DNA of 64,000 nt from Allacma fusca (GCA_947179485.1 OX359246.1:54167632-54231631); one strand, 5' to 3'. Positions 47,868-61,300 are shown, counted from the stretch's first letter. Notes: generated by a model not told the origin, from the sequence alone. A program made the numbers and translations.

Positions 47868-49363
47868 GAACTCATGTGCAGAGTAAACATTAATACATTT
47901 CAGATATTTTTTAAGATTAAAAATCTACCATAGAGTCAAAAGTGTAACATAAACACTCTCTGGTCCCAAGGATTTTGTGTCAATTCAGCATACACACATT
48001 CACATGACTGTAAGCATGATGTCATCCTTTTAAATGAAACTACCTAGCAACTCGAAATGAAATTTCGTACAATTTTAAATGAACTTACTCTGTAAATGAT
48101 TGTTAATTAAGATTGATAGTTACGATTAGTGCTAATGTTTTCGAATATTTGGCCAAGCCAAAAGCATGTTTATGTACAGAAAATTACATATGCATATGTA
48201 CAATATGGTGAGTTGGCGTATTTCCACATATATTTTAATTAAATAAATCACAAAAGGAAAGCCTTAAACAGTAAGGTTTGCTAACTGAGCATATTTCTGA
48301 AAAATATAACTGGGTTTTATTTTAAATTACACTATTAAAATTGAGATGTGAATAGAAATAAATATGCTAACAAATATAATCCAGCATTTGAGTGTATGGC
48401 AAACATTACAACGTCAAAGATTACAGTAATTTCGCTTGTATGGACAATTTTATCTTTTCAGGGCAAAAAGCAATGGGACACAAGAAAAATGGGTCTACCG
48501 AGTGTTTCAAAACTATGCCAAATAGATATACATAGGTATGTAGATTTACTCAGCAAAGCTCTTTCGCTTGGACAAATACAGATATTATCTGTTTATTCAC
48601 AGTCACCCAATATAGCAAGGGTACTTCACTTTGAATAGGTATAAACTTTTACTTTGATACAAACTTCATTTTTCCTTTTAAATACATTAATTAGCAGAGT
48701 AGCCGTGTTACAACAACCTGTAAATTACTTCAATGACACTTTATAGTTGCACAATTTGCAGTATTGGGTAACTATTTTGAAATTCAGGTTAAACACGTAC
48801 TCATTACATTGCAGTTATATGATTTCCATGTATGGTTTATGTCACATTGACTTGAGGTTACAAAAATGACAATGGGTCTCCAATCTGTAAGTAATAGATA
48901 TATCTATATATAATTATAGCACATCTCTAATCTCTAAATATTGGTCAAGATGATATAATAGTGCAAAATGTTAGTACAAGAATAATAGCCGATTCACTGT
49001 GTAGACTTATTAGGGGCGAAGTTAAACGAAGTATTCTATTGTATTAAATTAACACTTAGTTTAGGTCAGGCAAAATGGAAAAAACTGATAAAAGTCAGCT
49101 TACGAGTTTTTACATAATGCAAATAAATGCACTACCTACAAATGAAACAATATTTCACTCACATGAACACAGAAACCAGAGGAAACTGTGCATGATGATA
49201 TACCTGCGAATAGAAATGATAGTTGGCATTTTATCTTATCTTTGGTTACTTGCATTTACCGAAATCATGCTATAATTTGTTCTCCAGATACGAAAGTAAC
49301 CCGTGCACGAGTGACAGGACAAGTAAATTCTACTACAAAATTTAATAGATTTACATTAAAATC
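47868..49363. other. Intergenic region
   Basis: No gene I can support. Short open frames at 48348-48638 and 49075-49275 lack similarity, splice context or codon bias to back them. Confidence 0.4.
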
Positions 49364-49920
49364 ATGTCGGGATCGACTGATTTAGTGAAATTGTCTACAA
49401 ATTATGATCCAAAGACGGACGAGCCTCTTGATGGTGAAAAGTTTAGGGAAGCATTAAAAAAAGAGGAAGATCTCAAGGTTTTCTTAGATAAACTCCTGGA
49501 CAAATTTAAATATCTCCTGGAAAAAATAGATATCCCGAAACCGGTGTCATCAGGAGGTATCTATAATTGCATAACTGTGTAGCTGTAGTAAAAACTGGAG
49601 TAGCAAATATATCCGCAGGCAAATTAACTTATGCATTTTTTATTACAGACATAACAAAAGTTCAGTTGGAGGACATGACACAAAAAATTGAAGTTTTGAA
49701 GGACGAGGTTGCTTCATTTAAGAATGGAAATCCGAAGGATGATTCCGTGTACCGGCGTTTAACTGAGACGTGTGTCAAATTTTCGATCCAACTCGATAGA
49801 ATCAATGTAATTGGGCGTGACAAAGAAAGGGATGACAGAAAGAAGATGCTCATTGAAGTTGACAAACTCTCTACCGAACTTGTGCAGATTCATGAGCAGC
49901 ATAAAAATACTAAGCACTAA
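49364..49920 (+). CDS. Small two-exon helical (coiled-coil-like) protein of unknown function
   Basis: Exons 49364-49556 and 49649-49920 (CAGGAG|GTATCT, TTTTTATTACAG acceptor, phase 1); 154 residues. No signal peptide or membrane segment. The sequence is highly charged: a Lys/Glu-rich helix (EALKKEEDLKVFLDKLLDKF), a short Pro/Ser break (IPKPVSSG), then helices with hydrophobic heptad-like spacing (DMTQKIEVLKDEVASF, KKMLIEVDKLSTELVQIHEQ). I do not recognise the family. It lacks the FH and EAE..Y signatures of the P-gene helical module, although the phase-1 intron is the same. AATAAA near 50050 is a plausible polyadenylation signal. Confidence 0.7.
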
Positions 49921-50240
49921 GGCTTCACAGGTCTTGTTCAAAGTTAACTTTCAAAATAATCGGCCACGTAATGTTATAATGGCATGTGTGCCTTGCTACA
50001 CCACATGTGAGTAATGTAAGGGCACGTATGCCGAATTTGATTGTATGAAATAAATTCAGTCAAAAATTAAGTTTTCCTGTTTTTTTTTACTTTACGGTAT
50101 TGTTACAAATCAATAATAGACAGTCATTGCATTTTCGAGAATATCGAGTTTTCAATTAAATTAAAGAAGAATTCCTTTTATTTTTTACGTATTTGTACGC
50201 AAAGACGAAACTTATGTCACATTTTTTGACTGTTACCTAC
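49921..50240. other. Intergenic region downstream of the small helical gene
   Basis: Contains the presumed polyadenylation site and nothing else recognisable. Confidence 0.4.
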
Positions 50241-51064
50241 CTAATGACATAAGATATCAAAAAATAATTCACTACAAAGGTATCCGAAGGCAAAAGTTGT
50301 TAAACGCATAAGGTATCAAAGGGCATAAGTCATTAAATGCATAAGGTATCACAAAGCATACATAAGTCTCTGAGGACATATGTAAGTCACTAAGGCATAA
50401 AGTTAAAGGTATCCTGAATGTTCCAATCTGTAAGTTTAGTAATTTTGCTTTAGAACGAACTTGTAAAGTTTGACATGACATCTGTATTTTATAATTTAAT
50501 CCTGTCTGAGTAAAATAAGAATCTCGGGGGTCTAAAAATGGAAGCATTGTAATCTAAACGGATTTTTGACTGTCAAAATAAAAACCCGAAGATTGACGTG
50601 AATGTTCAGATACAACAAATGACATACCTATACTAATATAAATTATGCATTACTAAACTATTTGATGTGCTACTAACCACTTTAGTTAACTATACTATAA
50701 GGGCGTGTAAATTTGGGCGACAGCAAAACAGCTCTTCATTATTGTAAGTAACGGATTTGCATTAAATACGCTGGGCTGTATAGAATCAATCAAATTATAC
50801 GAAAACAATACGTAATATATAATATATGTAAATACATTGTAACAAATAGTCTGTGCATCTATCAGATTCTGCCTTTCTATATACATACTTACATACTCGA
50901 ATCAGATTCATTCATGGATTCGTCTGAGATCAACATCCTCTTTTCTTCCTATAATGTGTCATGGGTTGTCTTTGGACATACGAAAGTAGAGAAATCTCAC
51001 TGGATAACAGGAACTGTGTTTATTGTAAAGTGATTCTAAAACTTCAGAGGAAACCTACAGTCAT

Positions 51065-51165
51065 GGTGGCTTGATTTAAATCACGTTGATTTTAATCTTG
51101 ATTTAAATCTAGATTTAAATCACTTGATTTTTTTCAAATAAATCATTGATTTAAATCACAACTGA
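51065..51165. repeat. GATTTAAATC palindrome cluster
   Basis: At least five copies or near-copies of the palindrome (T)GATTTAAATCA occur within 100 bases. Such clusters occur in subterminal regions of some hAT elements, but I see no matching end. Confidence 0.5.
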
Positions 51166-52024
51166 CTATAACTTTCACGTTTAGGTAATATGTAATTTTA
51201 CGTCTCGAAACGTTGTAAAACGTGCATTTTTGTGTTTTTATGAATTTTGGGCATGAGACAATTTTGGACTTTGATAATTTTCAGGATAATTTGGATGCGT
51301 TGCATATTAAATGTCTGTCAAGCTGTCACGGCCCCATCAAATTTGGATATGAGGGCTTTAAAATATTGTAATTATATTACTAGAGCTTCTGCTGGGGACA
51401 ATTGTTATGTTGTGTCCCACAGAAGATTCCGTTTCGTTTCGAAATCCAGTGACAAAAATAAGCATGTATTCCGATCCCGTCCCGAAATAACACGGGGGCA
51501 ATACTTACATATGTCCTGATATGTCTCGTCCCTAGCAGAAACTCAGTGTCTACAAAAACATCCCAACATCTAATCTTTCTAAAAGAGTACTATTTAGAGT
51601 GGTAAGATTTGACTAGGAATTTAGCATTTTTTAAATGTTATATTATCGAACGGACTCACACACTTGTTTAAACTTAATATTCTCAATTTGCAAATAATTT
51701 TTGTGCATAATGTGTATATTTATATATTGCAAAAATGATCCAAATGAGACAGCTGGTAATTGTCCTACACAGTGTTTGGCTTCAAAGACAAAACTCAATT
51801 CGAAATTGCTAGTTTTAAAAAAATAGTGTTGATATTTGGAATCGGCCTTTAACCAGCTTTTTATTTCATATTAGTTGACTTTCCTATGTAATTGTCTCAA
51901 ATGTTTTATTAATTGTTCAAGTTTCATTAGTGCTAACAGTGTACAATATTATTAGGAAAATTAAAACCGAAAAATTTGTATAGGAATTATATTCTATTGC
52001 GGTTTCTATTGCTGTAAAAATGAA

Positions 52025-53266
52025 CAGTGCTGCGGACAAGTTCAAGTAATACTTGAGTTTTCAAGTCAAGTTCAAGTTCGGGTCAAGTTCAAGTAGGCCA
52101 ACTTTTTTACTTGAATCTTTCGGGTCAAGTTCAAGTACGTACTCGTCTTGACCATGACATTCTAAGACAAGTGAGGTTCAAGTACAAGTAAGAGAAATTT
52201 ACTTGAATCTCAAGTCAAGTTCAGGGTCAAGTAATGGAAAGCAAAAACTTGAGCATGAACTTGAGATTTCATGGTCAAGTTCAAGTAATTTTAGATTGCA
52301 TATGCCATAAAGGACGGAAGCAATTCCAAAATCACAATTCAATTTCATGTCGTGTCCAGGGTATATTTTTTTTTGCACATGCCATAAATCAAAGGACAAA
52401 ATTCAAAATCAGAGACCGTTTTGTAAAGGTCTTGTTTACCAGACGTTGATCATTGTTAGTTGTTGCAACGGCCTCTTCATGAAATGAAAGAATTATCTTG
52501 ATAATTCGTATTGTTGCTTAGAATTATTAGTTTCAACTTGTGTAAATAAATTCCAATATAAATTGAGCTTGGATGGCTCTTTACAAAAAGCGTTTAATAA
52601 ATAAGTAAATACTAGTTTATTAAATTTTAAATTAAGAGTACTGGTAATGCTCAAATATATATGTACATATACATATATAAACATTAAATAAAACTTGACA
52701 CTCGTCAGATATACAGTGAAAGTCCGTTATAAGGAATGTATCCATATCAGAGATGGATTTGTTTGACCAAAACATCCATTCACACAATGCTTTAGACGTT
52801 TTGTATAAGGGAAATTCCTTTATAAATTATATAGTCCCTTATACCGAACTTTTACTGTATTCAGTGTACGCTCAGTTGTCCTCGAATGGTTTTAAATAAA
52901 AAGTAGCTGTAAAATTGTTTTCGGAATGCGTTTTGATTTTCAGTCTGAAGGAAATAATTTGCTGCAGCAAGTTCGACAAGTTATTTTGGCCATGTTAAAT
53001 TTTTTGTGATACTTAACTTGAATTATCAAGTTCAAGTCGCGTTCAAGTCATGGTCAAGTCAAGTTCAAGTCAAGTTTGGAAATATAACTACTTGATCAAG
53101 TTCGGGTCTTACAAAAGTTACTTGATTACTTGAACTTGACAAGTCAAGTAATTACACGAACGCGAGTTATCAAGTTCAGGTTGTGTCTTGAAAATTACTT
53201 GAAGTTTCGTGGTCAAGTCAAGTTTATGGTCAAGTGTTGAAATTACTTGACCCGATCGCAGCACTG
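52025..53266. mobile_element. Non-autonomous hAT element, CAAGTTCAAGTC-rich
   Basis: Inverted ends CAGTGCTGCG (52025-52034 and reverse complement at 53257-53266) sit inside a perfect 8-base target duplication AAAATGAA (52017-52024 and 53267-53274). Both ends are filled with TTCAAGTCAAG-type repeats. The interior carries no transposase and hosts a smaller element. Confidence 0.9.
52714..52857. mobile_element. Pogo/Tigger-like MITE nested in the hAT element
   Basis: 144 bases bounded by inverted ends CAGTGAAAGTCCGTTATAAGG and (reverse complement of the right end) CAGTAAAAGTTCGGTATAAGG, with TA on each side. The CAGT start, TA target and palindromic structure fit short pogo-type Tc1/mariner relatives. 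Confidence 0.7.
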
Positions 53267-53528
53267 AAAATGAATATGCATGAGTATTATTCCGTTATTC
53301 TAGACGTGAATACTTTTTTAAGTAACGTTCGCTATTAGTGGAGGTGCTCATATAGAAATAATGGAATTTGGTGCATTTCTTTTAAGACTGGGATTCTGTT
53401 CTAGACGGGACATCTGGAGGTTTTCGGTACGAGATCGGGACGGGACAGCGTCGGAACAAAAAAATTGTATCCAGTAGTAGCCCTTAAGTCTTTAGCCACT
53501 TATTCATTTTGGTACCTTATGTCATTAG

Positions 53529-55163
53529 ACAATTACGTGATTACTGTGATACACATAATTATTACAATTCCAGTACTGCAACGAAATATCGGCACAAACT
53601 AGCGGATGCATATGTTATTGCCAGAAGTGTCTCTTTGCTTGAAAAGATTATGGCAAGCCTACGATGATGAATCTGAAGTGGAAACATTTACGATGACTGT
53701 CAATGTTTGCACTTTTTTTTTATCGATTCGAATTATCTGTGCCAAATGATGGTTGTTCAAATGTTTAAATGTATAGATGAGCTGTGTAGTTGGAAATCAT
53801 TTTACAGCTTTGATGCATGTTATCTACAACGTATCCGTAAATTCCACAATTCTTTACTCGGTCGAAACAACGGATATATGCATAACAGTTAAGGTCCATG
53901 CACATGGATTCCAGAAACAGTTGCCCTCACCTTTAGTTCATATAACACAAAACCTAGTTTTTAAGATGTTTAGTTTCAGATTATTTACGTGTAACCTAAA
54001 AGGTGATTTCTTGGGATCACAAGGGACACAAGCCACAACCGTGACGTAAAGACTAAATTTGCTTAAGATTTCAACCACGTTTTATTCCCACACAAAAATT
54101 GTTAAAATGTACTGCGCGTTCACAGATGGTTATTTTATTGTGCGGGCACTAGCTGTTGTACACAAGTTTAAAAGGTTTGTAATAGGGAAATTATTTCACA
54201 CTAAATTTTTCTAGTAACTGTACAATATAATTCATACTATATAATAATAATAAGAAATGGAGTTCCAAGCGTGGAACCAAATGCAACATTTCGTTCGAAC
54301 CGTCCTGATGATTTGAAAATGTTGACCGGAAATTTTACAAAAAACCATAAATTGTTTTATATAATTACATTTTTTTGCCTGCAAAGAATCTTCTGAGACC
54401 TTGTCACCTCCTGAGAAAAAAAAGAAGAAAATTTAGAATATTCAGATTTACTCATTTTTTACCTTCGTATTACTTTCGAAAAACTGCAATAATTTATTTT
54501 AGGAAGTCAGATCACGGTCGTTATTATTGAAAATGTGTTTAATCGATCTTAGTCTAAGTCTTTTCAACTTCAAAATATTTTAGAAAAGGCAGTAAACACT
54601 AAAGTTGCAAAGTAAGGAAATTAAATATATATTATGAGTAATTTTCTTAGTCCCATTTGAGGAGCTACTGGGGGGCAAATATTTCTGGGAACCTTGTAAC
54701 TGTATAGCTAAGCAAGCTACACTGGCTTACATTTCTACACAAACGTATGGTTTTACACCTTCCGTTCCCTCTTACCTGCAAGTTTCATCTAAAAACTTCT
54801 ACTCCGGCACTGATGTTGTTTCTCTTATCTATACTGATATTGTCACCTCCGTGAACCACTTTTCAGCAAATAAATCGCCTATTTGTAGTTATGACATAAG
54901 TGGTTCTTGTAAACGAAATAATTATGCATTTACAGTCAACCTGAATACATAGACAAAAGTTTCCGTGGGTGATAAAGTTTCTTTACCATAATATTACGCT
55001 TTACAGTATTGCAAGAAACATGATTTTTTGTGCGTGATCCGTACTGTGTACCATCGCATTATAAAGTATAACGGACAGCAATATTTTTTTGCATAATTAG
55101 TAATGTGTTTACACGCCGGCCAGTAGTTACAAAGAATCACAAAAATAGCAACTGTGGGAAAAG
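53529..55163. other. Intergenic region upstream of P9
   Basis: About 1.6 kb with no supported gene. Presumed promoter and leader of P9 at the right end. Confidence 0.4.
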
Positions 55164-55270
55164 GTGAGTCCTGGAGAAAGTTTTCTAACATTCAGATATA
55201 TTTGGAGTAAATAGTACAATTCCCTGAACAATTCAAGAGTCTTATATTTGCCAAAATTTAATTTTTCAAG
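55164..55270 (+). other. Probable 5'-UTR intron of P9
   Basis: GGAAAAG|GTGAGT donor at 55164 and a TTTAATTTTTCAAG acceptor ending at 55270 lie 34 bases before the ATG. Confidence 0.5.
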
Positions 55271-55304
55271 GCCCGTTTGATCTAACCTTCATCTTCGTTC
55301 CAAA

Positions 55305-58300
55305 ATGAGTTTGTATTGCCTTCATAAAAACAACCAAGACAAAGAGCCAGGATACGGTACGCCCGTAGACAATTCTCACTACGGGAGCGCTTCTCCAATT
55401 AATGCTGAGGTAGGGTTATCAGTGGTCGAAACCGACGTCGAAATTCACACTTCCAGTAATCGGAAATCAGACGAAGATTCGTTGCTGGATGCTTCTTCAT
55501 CAATAAAAAGATCTAGTCACTCCAACATTCAATCTATAGGAAGTTCACGACAAACTCTACAACACAACGTTGATGAAATATTACCGGCACCAAAAGAGAA
55601 GAAATCATGGTTTAGACTAACTGGGAAACGCAAAGAAACCAAAGACAAAAAGAAAAAGGAACCCAAACTAAAACCACCAAAAAAGCAGACCAAAGGCAAT
55701 TCTCTCCAAAATTTGCAACAAGACCTACAAAGAAGCTCTGGAAAAGCTTTAAGGTCGTACAACGAAACCATGGAAAATATCCTATCTACAACACACCTAA
55801 CAGAATACCAAATCCGGAAATATCATGAAGACCACAAACAAAGGGTACTAAAATCTTTCTCGGACGAATTCCACCTCCAACTCCAATCCCTTCAAAAAGA
55901 CATTGTTGCCATGATAATTGAAGAAAATACAAAACTTGAGAAAGACATTACAGCTCTTTTCGAACAGCGCCTCAAGCAATATCAGCAGCAAGGTGGTATC
56001 TTGGCTGAAGCATTAGCCCAATCCCAAAGTTCCTTAAATAACCTCTCCCCCAGATCAACCTCCCCCACAGCATCCATAGCCAGCATAAGCACCCGCTCCA
56101 ACAATCAGTCCCCAGCGTCATCTAGGACGAGCTTGAGTGAACATGAAACTTCAAGTATAAAGAGTAAAGGCAGATTTTCTTTCATTCGAGTAGGATCAAA
56201 ATCAAAAGGAAAACCCCAGCCTCCATCTTCTAGGTCTCCTAGTCCAGCGCAAACCCAAGCAGAAGTAGAAGCCCGTGCTAAAGAAAAGTTGGAGAAACTA
56301 ACCAAAGCGGTTCAACGAAAGTCAGAGGACGCTCTCAAAAGCTACAAAGTAACTATGGACGCTTTCGTATCATCCACGCAAGAACTGAAGCATGATCAAA
56401 TCCGGACAGCTCATGCTGCCAGCACAAGGACAATTCTTTCAAAGTTTGATGAAGACTTTCAGGATTTTTTCCATTCAAGAAACCGATCTGCAGTAACAAT
56501 TGTGCAAAATGCAAGGTTAAACTTGGAAACCGATATGAATACAAAGTTGGCCTCATATTTGCAAAATCACCAGGAAAAACTATCCAGGGAGCAGGCTAAA
56601 TCCATAATAAAGCAGGCTGAGTACTTCTACCAAAAGGAGATGCTGAAATTCCAACCTAGCCTTAGAACTGAACGTGAGGTAAAAATCAAGCATTTAGACG
56701 TTGTTAAAGCATCTTTGAGCTACTTTGACGTCTTAGTGAAGAATCAAGGCTGGGTTATTCCTGCCACATGGAGAAACGAGATTCAAATTAAGCTGGATGA
56801 AAAACTACAAGAAATTCTACAGCAATTGAAACAAGAGGATGATGTGGTGATGCAAGAAGTAAGCAGCCCCGCTCCTGTTGGGACAGCTGCTGACATTATC
56901 AACAACCTGCATAAACTTTCTGAAGTACCAGTTCCACGTAAGATCATATCCATTAACGTTGGAATTTATTTCGACTCAGTTAACACCATCGTTGGAACAA
57001 TCAACCCCAAAAATTTAAGAGAGCCGGAAATTATAAAAAGTTTTCAATCCAACATTAATTTTAAAGATGATAGAATACAAGTCGGGGGCCCACAGGAAGC
57101 TGAAAATTCATTTGATATAAGCGAGCTTATACTTACTGAATCTTCCCCTAATCACTCCTTGAAGCTAAAATCACTAAAGGTCTCACTTTCCACTGAAGAA
57201 ATCATCGCAATATTTTTTGACCAGGTTCTGAACGAAGTGAAAGTACAGAAGAAAGTTGATTCTGTTGCTACCGTTGTCGTCAGCGTTCCATTTGTTATTA
57301 CAAGTCTGGAGAAAGAAAAACTTCAACATGCATTACATGCTGCAGGTGTAGCGGAAGTTAGAATCTTATCCTCATTAATTACTACAGCAATTGCGCACGC
57401 ACAAGACATCAACTACTTCGGTAACCAATTCGAACCCAAGCTGATATTTACTACTCATTCGCAAAAGAAATATTTCTCGATGGCCATCGTAGAAATAAAA
57501 CCCCGATCAATAATAACCAAACGCTGCACAGGTTCCCAGAGTTCAAAAGATGGGTTGCTGCAAACCTTTCAAAATTGTCACGGACATTTGTACTCAAATG
57601 GGAAGTTAAAACAAGATCAAGTATCCTACGTTGCTAAGGTTTACGATTCGGCGGTGAAGCAACTATTCCGAGAAAATAAAGTCGATGCTCTCATTGAAGT
57701 TAGGAACACCCCTGGAGAAACCATGATTAATCGAATAATTAATTCAGTCCTTCGAGAAAAACCGCAAACAAAATTAATTATTGAAGGTCCTCTCACAGGA
57801 GCATGTTTATTAGCTGCCAAAGGGTCAATACCAGAATCAATTATTCCCGCAAAACTTGAGGTGTATGACGCCAGCCGGAGCAATATACTCCTTGCCATTA
57901 ACTCAAAGGTTCAATTGGTAGAATATGGAAACCAGAATTATCGCCCAGATGTGATTTTTACAAAATCGTTAGTTGTACCACCAAACGGCTGCACCATAGT
58001 TCTGAGGGAAGTATACTTCAAGGATAAGTTCGTCCAAACTATTGGTCAGTATGTGCTGAATGCCAGAAGTAAGGCTAAGAAATGTGAGGTTGAATTGAGA
58101 TGCTCGGTCAAACCGGATGGAGTTATAAATTTAGAAGCTATCATGCCCAAAGATGCCACAGAGGGATCGCTGGAGAGAACAAATGCTATTACTGTTAATA
58201 AAACACCTGGAAGTGAACTGAACCAAGTTTACGCGCACTACTTTCCTCATATTTTGAAAGGTAGGATTATTTACGTCAAATTATTTTGTACAATGTCTAT

Positions 58301-61300
58301 CCGTAATTTTGTAGCGCGACAATGTATTTGAACCATAAATGCACATATAACATAATGAGACCTTTAAGTTTTAATTGTAAATACTATGCTATTATAATGT
58401 TAGATTCTAGATCCGAGGAAACGACTTCCCAAATATTGCGGGACCAAGATTTCAAACAGCCCAGAGCACAGCAAATAACACAACAGGTAAACGTACCGCA
58501 AGAAATACCACAGCAACAAATAGTGATTCAACCTGAGGTGTCTTCAACATCGAATTCCGATTCATTCCCAGAACAGCACCCAACAACTGTACCTCCAGTT
58601 CCAATCTCTGAAAAAATTGTTGAGGCAGTGCAAGAATATTTACAAAAAGCAGTACAACATGGAATACAAGCTCACAAAAATCAAATGAAGAAACTTACCG
58701 ATAATACAACACCTTTTACTGACAGCCAAATCCAGAAGTTTCACGAGAATAACCTCCAAGCTGTGATTTCAGCTTTCGATGAAACCGTCCGCATCATTCA
58801 ACAAGGTCCTGAAATAACTGCAGCAACTGCAGAGGCAAAAGAATCAATGATCAAAGAAATCAATTCACAGCTTGTGCATAGCTTGAGTAGACACGAAGTT
58901 ACAGTGTCAAGCCTTAGGAAAAAGATCAAAAGGTGGGAGCTGGAAGGAGAATGCTACTATGACGATCGAATGGAACTACTTGAGCCAAAGTCAAAATTAG
59001 CTCATCAGCTCAAATCAGAACATAAAAGCATCAAAGCAGACGTGCTAAATAAATTCGCTGCAAATATAAGAGGTGAAGGTTTGGAATGGCGAGATTTCTG
59101 GAAAGCAGAATTAGAGTGGAGACTAGAAAGTAAACTAGAAGAAGCGCTTGAAGACTGCCTTCAAGAAACGATTCTCAGCAATGTTGTTGCAACACAACTC
59201 TCAAAGAATGAAGCAGCGGTGATTCCAGTTCCTACAGTAAGAGCGAGAATGTCTGAAAAAAAAGAAGTCATTCCAAAAGACGAATTAAGGCAGACAGTAA
59301 GAGAACAAGTGGTGATAACAACGCAGAAACCCGAACAACAGAAAATCAACATGCCACACGAAAGAACAATTCCTATTGAGGGTAAAAAGTCAGATACAAA
59401 AGAGGCTCCTAAACAAATTGAGCAGCCCAAAGTAAATTCAACCGCCATTCTTAACAATAACCTGGATTTTGTAGCTAACAAAATATCACACGAAAAACCA
59501 AACGCGTCCAAACCAGTAGGATTTGTGCCCAAAGCAGGACAGAAATTAGTTTCTAACCCCAATGGTAAACCAAACTCAATACCAAACCAGATGTTTCCTG
59601 AAGTACCAAAATCAACACTGAGTCAAATATCTCCTGAAATACCAAAATTGATACCACACCAGTTGTCTTCGGAAGTACCAAAAACAATACCGTACCAGAC
59701 GTCTCCTGAGGTACCAAAACCAATATGGAATCAGGTGTCTCCTGAAATACCTAAATCAATACCGAACCAGATGTCTCCTGAAATACCAAAATCGATACCG
59801 ACACAGATGTCTCCGGGAGTACCAAAATCAATACCGACACAGATGTCACCTGGAGTACCAAAATCAATACCGACACAGATGTCTCCTGCAGTACCAAAAT
59901 CAATACCGACACAGATGTCACCTGGAGTACCAAAATCAATACCGACACAGATTTCTCCTGAAGTACCAAAATCAATACCGACACAGATTTCTCCTGAAGT
60001 ACCAAAATCAATACCGACACAGATTTCTCCTGAAGTACCAAAATCAATACCGACACAGATGTCTCCTGAAGTACCAAAATCAATACCGACACAGGTGTCT
60101 CCTGAAGTACCAAAATCAATTCCGACACAGATGTCTCCTGGAGTACCAAAGTCAATACCGAACCAGATGTCTCCTGGAGTACCAAAGTCAATACCGACAC
60201 AGAAGTCTCCTGAAGTACCAAAATCAATTCCGACACAGATGTCTCCTGGAGTACCAAAGTCAATACCGAACCAGATGTCTCCTGGAGTACCAAAATCAAT
60301 TCCGACACAGAAGTCTCCTGAAGTACCAAAATCAATTCCGACACAGAAGTCTCCTGAAGTACCAAAATCAATTCCGACACAGATGTCTCCTGGAGTACCA
60401 AAGTCAATACCGAACCAGAAGTCTCCTACAGTACCAAAATCAATACCGACACAGAAGTCTCCTGAAGTACCATATTTGCAGTCAAAGGTTCAGTTGTACA
60501 AACCGACGACAATTTTTAATAATGGCGCTCTTCAAAAGGAAGAAGTAACTGAAGTTGCTCCTCAACCGACGCAAAAATTTGAGTATAAAACTCCTTCGGC
60601 TTTTGTTATCATACAACCGTATAGTGAAAGAGGTACTAGAAAGCCAGTTACAACGAATCCTGGTTTTGTACCTATTGGTGCATTAGATAGAAATATCCCA
60701 ACGGAACATCAGAAAGTGCCTGCAGCATTGGAAAAAACTAAAATACCTCAGGTACCGAAGGTAGCATCTAGTGCCGAAAAGAAACGACTTTCCGCAGAAG
60801 GTAATGTAACTCCTACCTCCGCGGGATCGACCCCGTCCCCTCCAAGAAAGTCATCGCTGACTACTATTTCCAAACCAACCGAAGCGGTAAAAATAAAGAC
60901 ACCGAAGCCAGCTGTAAATCTGACGACTGCGTCTAATACTAGTAAGAATTATAAACCAGATGAGAAGAGACATCCAATTCCTGAAGTAAAAGACGAAACT
61001 ATCAGGCCGGCAGGACCAGTCCAACCAGCAGTAAAAGTTATAACGAAAATAATTCCAACAAATATTCCATCCCAGACAGTGAGTCCAACAAGACAAACCA
61101 AAACGTCAAGCAGTACTTCAATAGATTCTCCGAAGCAACCATCAGGATATACATACACCTATAACTTCAGAGATCCAACCATTAAACCAGTTAAGTCTCC
61201 ACTTTCAGTAAGCACAAGCAGTCAATTTCCACTAAGCAGCAAGAGAAGTAATAGCTCGTCGAGTGATGATTCCAGGAAGGCGAAACGATCTCCAAGAAGC

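Larger units (their letters stand above)
50241..53528. mobile_element. Candidate large element defined by 22-base inverted ends
   Basis: CTAATGACATAAGATATCAAAA at 50241-50262 is repeated in inverted form at 53507-53528 with two mismatches, and weaker similarity continues inward. Subterminal copies of CATAAGGTATCA/CATAAGTCA cluster at 50300-50410. No flanking duplication was found and no transposase frame is present, so this may be an old non-autonomous transposon into which other elements inserted. Confidence 0.35.

Noticed and set aside
48348-48638. 96-codon open frame
   Set aside because: No recognisable similarity, no splice partner, AT-rich region where such frames occur by chance. The 49075-49275 and 40110-40343 frames were rejected for the same reason.
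51460-53460. Inverted CGATCCCGTCCCG-like pair as a definite transposon end
   Set aside because: The match is short and built from a simple CGTCCC motif repeated locally; no flanking duplication. Mentioned only as a possible extra nesting layer.
59751-60407. A 218-codon minus-strand frame of LVLQETSVSE repeats
   Set aside because: Antisense shadow of the P9 36-base coding repeat.
59590-60475. 36-base periodic repeats that superficially recall a CRISPR array
   Set aside because: Units are contiguous with no spacers, stay in frame with a long coding exon, and the genome is eukaryotic.
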